A stretch of DNA of 64,000 nt from Locusta migratoria. Taxonomy: Eukaryota; Arthropoda; Insecta; Orthoptera; Acrididae. Both the position numbers and the translations under genes were made by a program. Every line of letters begins with the position of its first letter. Within the stretch, counting starts at the first letter, position 1. The stretch is from NCBI GenBank assembly GCA_026315105.1, contig CM048750.1:260019151-260083150 (forward strand), in the 5' to 3' direction. Below, in pieces: positions 57,485 through 64,000 of the stretch. The notes under the pieces were generated by a model. That model was not told the DNA's origin and made no database searches. It worked only from the letters and a program-made list of their open reading frames with translations.

Positions 57485-59021
57485 ATCTACATCTACATAC
57501 ATACTCCGCAATTCAGCGTAAGGTGCGTGGCGGAGGGTACACTGTACCACTACTAGGCATTTCCTTTCCTATTCCACTCCCAAATAGAACGAGGAAAAAA
57601 AGAATGCCTATATGCCTCCGTACGAGCCTTAATTTCTCTTACCTTGTCTTTGTGATCTTAACGCGAAATGTAAGTAGGCGGCAGCAAGATAGTACTAAAC
57701 TCAGCTTCAAATTCAACAGAAATTCACGAAAAGAACGTCGTCTATCTTCCAGCAATTCCCAATTGAGTTGCCGGAGCATTTCCGTGACACTCGCGCATTG
57801 GTCGAACCTACTGGTAACAAATCTAGCTGCTCGCCTCTGAACCGCCTCTATGTCTTCCTTCAAACCGATCTGCTGCGGGTCCCAAACACTTGAGCAATAC
57901 TCAAGACGTGGTCGTACAAGCGTTTTATACGCGGTCTCCTTTACAGGTGATGTACATCTGTCCATAATTCTCCCAATAAACCGAAGTCGGCTGTCCGCCT
58001 TACTCACAGCTGTCCTTACATGCTCGTTCCATTTCATATCGCTCTGCAATGTTATGCCTAGATATTTGAACAATACGACTGCATCAAGAAGCTTGCTACT
58101 AATGCTGTGTTTGAACACTATGGGATTGTTTTTTCTACTCATGCGCATCACCTTACATTTTTCTACATTGAGAGCTAGCTGCCATTCTTCGCACCAACTA
58201 GAAATTTTGTCTAAGTCATCTTGTATGCTATTACAGTCAGTTACAGAAGACACACTCCCATACACCACAGCATCATCAGCAAACAGCCGCAAATTACAAC
58301 TTACTCTGTCCATCAGATCATTTATATAGATAGAAAATAATAGCGGTCCTATCACACTCCCCTGGGGCACGCCTGACGATACACTCGTCTCTGATGAACA
58401 CTCGCCGTCGAGAACAACGTACTGCGTTCTATTACTTAGGAAGTCTTCCAGCCAGTCACAAATCTGTGAACCTATTCCATAAGCTCGTATCTTCGTTAGC
58501 AGTCTGCAGTGTGGCACCGCGTCGAACGCCTCTTTGAAGTCGAGAAAAACACAATCCGCCTGTTGCCCTTCATCCATGGCTCGCAAGATGTCATGTGAGA
58601 AAAGGGCAAGCTGAGTTTCACATGAACGATGTTGAAATTTACTATATTCGAACTGAGAATATGCTCCAAAATTCTACATGAAACTGATGTCAACGATATT
58701 GGCCTGTAATTGTGTGGGTCAGTTCTCTTTCCTTTCTTATAAACGGGAGTCACCTGCGCTTTTTTCCAATCACTAGGAACTTTGCGCTGAATTAAAGATT
58801 CACGATAAATGCAAGCTAAGTAGGGGGCCAATGCATCAGAATAGTCTTTGTAAAACCGAACTGGTATTCCATCCGGACCAGCAGACTTTTTCGTATTTAG
58901 CTCCCTCAGCTGCTTCTCTACACCGGAAATACCTATTGCTATGTCCCCCATTCCGGAATTAGTACGTTAATCAAATGATGGTACATTTGTGCGGTCCTCC
59001 TGCGTGAAAGATTTCTTAAAG
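57485..59021 (-). pseudogene. LINE family A (CR1/Jockey group), 5' truncated, inserted in Tc1
   Basis: Runs right to left and encodes most of a reverse transcriptase. Frame 58496-58951: KKSAGPDGIPVRFYKDYSDA, WKKAQVTPVYKKGKRTDPHN and YRPISLTSVSCRILEHILSS. A frameshift lies near 58600. Frame 57639-58586: CVFLDFKEAFDAV (motif A), SSGVPQGSVIGPLLFSIYIN (motif B), LFADDAVVYGSV (motif C with the catalytic ADD), FKYLGITLQSDMKWNEHV, and QRRAARFVTSRF. A small deletion near 57700 removes the FRGQEFEAE segment. The 3' end GTATGTAGATGTAGATGTAA is shared with 63172. GTCTTAC at 57478-57484 and 59022-59028 is the target duplication. Confidence 0.92.
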
Positions 59022-59599
59022 GTCTTACCACCGTTCATGCACCAACAAGGCGATGTGCTTTTCCAACAGGACAATGCGCATTCATACGTATCCCGTACAA
59101 CTAAAGTTGCTGTTCTAAGTGTACGTCAACTACCCTGCCTATCATTATCCCCAGATCTATCTCCCATTGAGCATGTCTGGAACCGGATCTCTTGGTGCGG
59201 TCTACATAACCGGCACGAGTTCTTGTCCATCTGAGGCATCAGATGGAAATTGGTTGGCAGGCCATACCGTAAAACATCATTCGGCACCTCTACGACCGTC
59301 TTCATGAGAAAGTTGCTCCCTACATTGCTGCAAAAGGAGGGTAAACACGATACTAGCGTAGTGATTGTACTGACATGCCTATGGCTCTGCGTGATCGCGT
59401 GTCGTATACATTCTCAAGAATCTCTATATATAAAAGGCAATGTCCGGACTGACTGACTGACTGATTGATTGACTGACTCATTATCGTCCCGCCCAAACCA
59501 CTGAAGATAGAAACTTGAAATTTGTAGAGGGTGTTGATCATAGTCTGTAGGCGTCATTTAACAAGCGATTTTTCGATATTCCGTCCGTAAGGGAGTGAA

Positions 59600-60335
59600 A
59601 TAGGGGATGAAACGTTTTTTGAAAATACGTTGCTATTTAGGTAATTTTCAAGCTAGAACTATAAAATTTCGGATTTTATTTCACGGTTTGAATTTAAAAG
59701 AAACGTTTTTTGGCATTTCTTGAAATTCGACCAATAAGGGGGTAAATAGGGGAGGCAAAAAATTGATTTTCAAAGATATGTTGCTGTTGATTCAAATTTT
59801 CATTTACAACTACGAAACTTCGGATATGGAATCTTGATCAGGATTAAAAAACACGAGTTTCAGTATTTTTGGAAATTCAACAAGTAAGAGGGTAAAATAG
59901 GTGATGAAAAATTCTTTTTGAAAACACGTTGCTATTAAGACAATTTCGAACCTAGAGCTGCAAAAATTGATATTTGTATTAATTTGAATTTAAAAAATAA
60001 GTGTTTCGGAATTTTTGGAAATTCAACCATCAAGGGAGTTAAATTGGAGAGGGATATTTTTCGAAAATCTTTTGCTATTAAGGTAATTTTGAAGCTACAA
60101 CCATATACATTGGTATACGTTTTTTTGGTCAGAATGAAAAAGACAAGTGTTTCGGTATTTTCAAACAATCAATTAGGGGGTGATAGAAGGGATGAAACAT
60201 TTTTTGAAAATACGTTGTTACTAAGCCAATTTTGAACCCAGAATTACAACAAATGATATTTGCATACTTGGTTGAAATTAAAAAGATACATGTTGGGGTA
60301 TTTTTCGAAATTCAACTATTAAGGGGTGCCATAGG
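59600..60335. repeat. Tandem array, about five diverged units of about 146 bp
   Basis: Each unit carries a version of TTTTTGAAAATACGTTGCTA, starting near 59609, 59757, 59906, 60051 and 60194, and a version of TTTTTGGAAATTCAAC(C/A)A. The array lies inside the first Helitron-like element. Confidence 0.85.
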
Positions 60336-60350
60336 GGGTTACAAGTAGTA

Positions 60351-60562
60351 AAATCAAATGTCCAAATGTCTGTGAATCTTAAGAGACTTAACTACGGCGT
60401 CGTCAGTCCGTAAAGGCTTACAAACTAGTTAAACTAACTTAGACTACTTACGCTAAAGACAACACAAACACCCATGCCCGAGGGGCGAATCGAACCCCCG
60501 AAGCGAACAGCAGCGCGCACCGCAGCATGGCACCTCAATACGCACGGCCATTCTGCCGCGGC
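60351..60562 (-). mobile_element. tRNA-derived SINE, family 1 variant, nested in Helitron-like element
   Basis: The head resembles the variant at 56764 (CGAACAGCAGCGCGCACCGC). The duplication TACAAGTAGTA is at 60340-60350 and 60563-60573. Confidence 0.93.
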
Positions 60563-60692
60563 TACAAGTAGTATCACAAAATTTCATGATGATAGTACTT
60601 AAACTATGTCTATGAAAATTTATGTTAAGAGGGAGAAACAACTGGTGCAGACCAACCAGCCTACGCATGCACAGCAGCGGGCTTTAAGCTAG

Positions 60693-60820
60693 TCTATATC
60701 TATAAATGTGAATGTCTGTGCGGTATACGTTTATCACGTCTGAACCACAAGACATAAAGAGCTAAAGATTTGTACAATTACTAATGTCTACCCGGGGAAG
60801 GCTTTAGGCACGGTTTTATG

Positions 60821-60891
<71 letters not shown>

Positions 60892-61758
60892 ATGTGAATG
60901 TCTGTTCGGTGTACGCTTATCACGTCCGAACGACAAAACGCAGAGACTTAAATATTTATACAGTTACTAATTTATACCTGAGGAAGGGTTTAGGCACGGT
61001 TTTATAGCGATCTGATAGATATTTAGTAATATGAAGAATATAGCGCGAAATGCGGAACAATGATTACTCTTTGAAAATTATATTTACTCTTTGAAAATGG
61101 TTTTATTGGTTGCGTTGTTGCTTGAGGGTTAATAATGAAAAAAAGGGTGGAGTATATTGGGATGGAAAGTTATCGGTGTATATAAAATTTTACTTGTGTG
61201 TGTGTTAATATTTCGCTCTATAGCGAAAACTACAGAACGCAAACGAATGGTCTGTGTGTAACTGTTGTCCGAAGTCTCCTGTTGTACACGATAACAGTTC
61301 CATGCCGATAGCTATAAGGGGGTGGAAGATATGGTGGTTGAAATTCGTCAAATTATAAAAAAATTCGGACTGAAAGCCAGCGAGGAGGTCACATACATCG
61401 TAACGTGATGCCACAGACCAAATCTTTGGTCTATGTGTGCTACAATGTCTTCAGCTCTCTCTCTGTAAGGATAAGCATACGAATAAGGGTATATAAGAAT
61501 AAATAAATAAAGCAGTAAAAATGAAATTTGTTTTAATAGATACAAATTGCAACACAGGCTATAAGGAATAATGTATGTATTATTTACTGTAAATCATTAA
61601 GGACTTCACATAATTTTATGTTTTATTTGAATGTTGATTAAAAATGTTTATTTCTAAAGAAGGTAACGTATTTTATTTCATCCTTCAGCACACTACTGAA
61701 AGATAGCTTATCTATCATAATCAACCAACACGCGAGCGGAACCGTGGGTTTAAGTTAG
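60693..61758 (+). mobile_element. Helitron-like element 2, in tandem with element 1
   Basis: Begins TCTATATCTATAAATGTG directly after the CTAG of element 1 and ends TTTAAGTTAG (one change from CTAG) before the T where Tc1 sequence resumes. GAGCGGAACCGTGGG before the end resembles GCAGCGGGC before the end of element 1. A 130-bp unit is present twice (60693-60826, 60887-61015) around a TA run. Confidence 0.72.
60824..60889. repeat. TA microsatellite
   Basis: Pure TA run between the two internal direct repeats of the second Helitron-like element. Confidence 0.97.
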
Positions 61759-61815
61759 TGTGTCAATGAAATTTCGCTCTGTTGGGGTGTTCTTCTTTTA
61801 TTTTCCATTGGTGTG

Positions 61816-62261
61816 TGCCGAGCAGAAGGCTGATGTAAGACTTGCGCTGGCGGAGACCGCTGATGGCGAGTGATGTGTCGCGTGGAGAGGAGAGGTGCTT
61901 GTGGGTCAGGACGACTTCCCACGTGCTGGGAAAGACGACCCGACCCGCCGCCCCGGCCTGGACACGCGCCGCCGCCGCCGCCGCCGCCCACGCCTTCTGC
62001 GCGGCCCACGTGGGCGGCGGAAGTGCTGCGTCCGCGCACCTTTCCGCAGATAAACAGCCCGCGACTCGGCCAGGCGGCTGCAGCTTATCGCCTGCTGGCA
62101 TCAGCATCCCCAGCTTCCGGCGACTCAACCGCAGGGAGGATATCGCAACAAAAGCAACAAATTTCCAGTTCTGTGGCATTATATAAAATATTGATTTTAA
62201 AATATCAGATATGGATTTCAATCACATATATGGACTTTGTCAGATCAGATTCGAGGCCTAT
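61816..62261. other. GC-rich unassigned segment
   Basis: A CpG-rich block (61860-62110) includes a GCC run at 61968-61990. ORFs on both strands are composition artefacts (poly-Ala, poly-Gly). No motif. Confidence 0.3.
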
Positions 62262-63171
62262 CTACATCTACATGGGATACTCTGCAAATCACATTTAAGT
62301 GCCTGGCAGAGGGTTCATCAAACCACCATTACACTATTTATATCCCATTCCATTCTCGAATAGCGCGCGGGAAGAAAGAACACATGAATCTCTTCGTTCG
62401 AGCTCTGATTTCTCGTATTTTATTCTGATGGTCATTTCTACCTATGTAAGTGGGAGTCAACAATAAATTTTTGCATTCGGAGGAGAATGTTGGCGCCGGC
62501 CGCGGTGGCCGAGGAGACTGAGGCACTTCAGTCACGGTCTGCACGGCCACTACGGTCGGGGGTTCAAATCCCCCCTCGGGCATGGATATTTGTGCCGTCT
62601 TTAGTGTACGGTAGTTTGTAAGTTTAGGGACTGATGACCCCGTAGTTAAGTCCCATAAGCTTAACAAACATTTGAACATTTTTTTTTTTTTTTGAGAATG
62701 CTGGCGATTGGAGTTTCGTACGTAGCCCACGCCGCAGCGATAAGCGCCGTTGTTGTAATGATTCCCATTCCAGATCCTGTATCATTTCCGTAACGCTGTC
62801 TCCCCTGTATCGTGACAATACGGAACGAGCTGCCCTTCTCTGGACTCTTTCGATGTCCTCCGTCAAAGCTACCTGGTAAGAATCCCACACTGGGCAGCAT
62901 TACTCCAAAAATGAACGGACAAGCGTAGTGTGTGCAGTTTCTTTTGTAGTTCTGTTGCATCTTTTAAGGGTTCTGCCAATAAACTGCAGTCTTTGATTCG
63001 CCTTACCCACGACATTACTAACTTGTTCTTTGCAATTAAGGTCTGAAGTAATAGTAATTCCTAGGTATTTTATGGAGTTTACGGTCTTCACATTCGATTG
63101 ATTTATGTTGTAAACAAAGTTTAACGGATTTCTTTTCGTAGTCATGTGGGCAAACTCACACTTCTCATTAT
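62262..63171 (-). pseudogene. LINE family B, longest copy, with nested SINE and LINE A inserted upstream
   Basis: From the right: NNEKCEFAHMTTKRNPLNFV (63100-63165), IKYLGITITSDLNCKEQVSN, VVGKANQRLQFIGRTLKRCN, then in another frame (62624-62890) VQRRAARSVLSRYRGDSVTE. After the SINE come LTPTYIGRNDHQNKIREIRA and SFFPRAIREWNG. The 3' end TGCCAGGCACTTAAATGTGA lies at about 62294-62313. The RT core is cut off at 63171, where the other LINE begins. Confidence 0.88.
62496..62693 (+). mobile_element. tRNA-derived SINE, family 1, nested in LINE B
   Basis: A box TGGCCGAGGAG and B box GGTTCAAATCC. The target duplication GAGAATG(T/C)TGGCG is at 62483-62495 and 62694-62706. The tail ends in a T run. Confidence 0.95.
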
Positions 63172-64000
63172 TTACATCTACATCTACATACATACTCCGC
63201 AATTCACCGTAAGGTGCGTGGCGGAGGGTACACTGTACCACTACTAGGTATTTTCTTTCCTATTCCACTCCCAAATTGAACGAGGAAAAAAAGAATGCCT
63301 ATATGCCTCCGTACGAGCCCTAATTTCTCTTATCTTGTCTTTGTGATCTTTACGCGAAATGTAAGTAGGCGGCAGCAAGATCGTACTACACTCAGCTTCA
63401 AATTCCTGCCCTCTAAATTTACTTAACAGAAATTCACGAAAAGAACGTCGTCTTTCTTCCAGCGATCCCAAATTGAGTTGCCGGAGCATTTCCGTGACAC
63501 TCGCGCATGGGTCGAACCTACCGGTAACAAATCTAGCTGCTCGCCTCTGAACCGCCTGTCTTCTTTTAAACTGATCTGCTGCGGGTCCCAAACACTTGAG
63601 CAATACTCAAGACGTGGTCGTACAAGCTTTTCATACGCGGTCTCCTTTACAGGTGAAGTACATCTTCCCAAAATTCTCCCAATAAACTGAAGTCGGCTGT
63701 CCACCTTACTCACAACTGTCCTTACATGCTCGTTCCATTTCATATCGCTCTGCAGTGTTACGCCTAGATATTTGAACGACGCGACAGCATCAAGAAACTC
63801 ACTACTAATGCTGTATTCGAACATTATGGGATTGCTTTTTCTACTCATGTACATCACGTTACATTTTTCTACATTGAGAGCTAGCTGCCATTCTTCGCAC
63901 CAACTAGAAATTTTGTCTAAGTCATCCTGTATGCTATTACAGCCAGTTACAGACGACACCCTCCCATACACCACAGCATCATCAGCAAACAGCCGCAAAT
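63172..64000 (-). pseudogene. LINE family A (CR1/Jockey group), continues past the window edge
   Basis: The same family as 57485-59021. The frame at 63423-63998 carries MRLFADDAVVYGRV (motif C), DDLDKISSWCEEWQLALNVE, FKYLGVTLQSDMKWNEHVRT and CSSVWDPQQISLKED. A deletion near 63565 shifts the frame; 63244-63603 continues QRRAARFVTGRFDP, FRGQEFEAECSTILLPPTYI and TEAYRHSFFPRSIWEWNRKE. The C terminus missing from the 57485 copy is intact here. The 3' tail TGTAGATGTAGATGTAAATA lies at the junction with LINE B. Confidence 0.92.

Larger units (their letters stand above)
59421..60692 (+). mobile_element. Helitron-like element 1 (non-autonomous)
   Basis: Starts TCTCTATATATAAAAGG after an A and ends TTTAAGCTAG before a T, matching the 5'-TC, 3'-CTRR and A/T insertion rules of Helitrons. 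The interior has a tandem array of about 146-bp units (59600-60330) and one SINE, and no Rep/helicase gene. Its left edge is exact because it cuts the Tc1 sequence after TCTCAAGAA. A 3' hairpin is not obvious. Confidence 0.75.
57161..61815 (+). mobile_element. Tc1-like element, right arm, interrupted by a LINE and two Helitron-like elements
   Basis: Pieces in order: 57175-57484 reads TNGESCSVMR and MVWGAVSYSGRSPLVFVVGK; 59022-59420 reads MHQQGDVLFQQDNAHSYVSR and SLSPDLSPIEHVWNRIS, the D and E catalytic blocks; 61759-61815 resumes with TGTGTCAATGAAATTTCGCT and ends TTTTCCATTGGTGTG. Each piece matches the left arm or the Tc1 family layout once the inserts are removed. The N terminus is missing. 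Confidence 0.87.

Noticed and set aside
61755..62298. Alanine/glycine/proline-rich proteins on both strands
   Set aside because: Low-complexity GCC run and GC-rich composition create long frames on both strands.

Overview
The window looks like about 64 kb of repeat-saturated insect nuclear DNA, most likely orthopteran (grasshopper/locust type). That taxon is inferred from the large number of tRNA-derived SINEs, Tc1/mariner elements and non-LTR elements, and no search could be run. I see no intact host gene. No open reading frame has convincing single-copy protein character. The longer ones are decayed transposase or reverse transcriptase, and the short ones are mostly chance frames through repeats. 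No complete functional tRNA, rRNA or CRISPR array was found.

Layout. At 0.3-6 kb lie two SINEs, a nearly full-length dead Tc1-like element (1135-2457), an internally deleted mariner (2458-3080) and a possible terminal-inverted-repeat (TIR) element (4118-5337). From 6 to 14.2 kb the DNA is AT-rich and mostly unassigned, with palindromes at 6.4, 12.3-13.0 and 13.7-14.1 kb. From 15 to 26 kb come SINEs, a mariner fragment, a Penelope-like remnant ending in a GIY-YIG-like motif, a broken mariner holding an inverted tRNA-SINE pair, LINE fragments, a palindrome inserted beside a LINE, and an LTR. From 26 to 44 kb come further SINEs, large palindromes (27.5, 28.9 and 34.6 kb), a mariner, and a split IS630/mariner-type element with matching ends (40135-42398). 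From 44 to 54 kb lie four RTE-like LINE remnants; one is split precisely by a 932-bp palindrome. From 55 to 64 kb is the most layered region: a head-to-head Tc1 pair into which a LINE, two tandem Helitron-like elements and SINEs have inserted, followed by two more nested LINEs.

Two patterns stand out. First, the window holds at least ten long palindromes (foldback elements). Several carry, in both arms, a motif resembling the core of a small hammerhead ribozyme (CUGANGA, stem, GAAAC, two-base loop, GUH). Second, insertion order can be read base by base because many elements keep target-site duplications (TSDs) or interrupt recognisable sequence. The best case is the tandem Helitron-like pair at 59421-61758, whose outer edges are fixed by the interrupted Tc1.

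The elements do not form a pathway. They are independent parasites, mostly dead, and the SINEs would have depended on LINE machinery of the kind seen here only as fragments.
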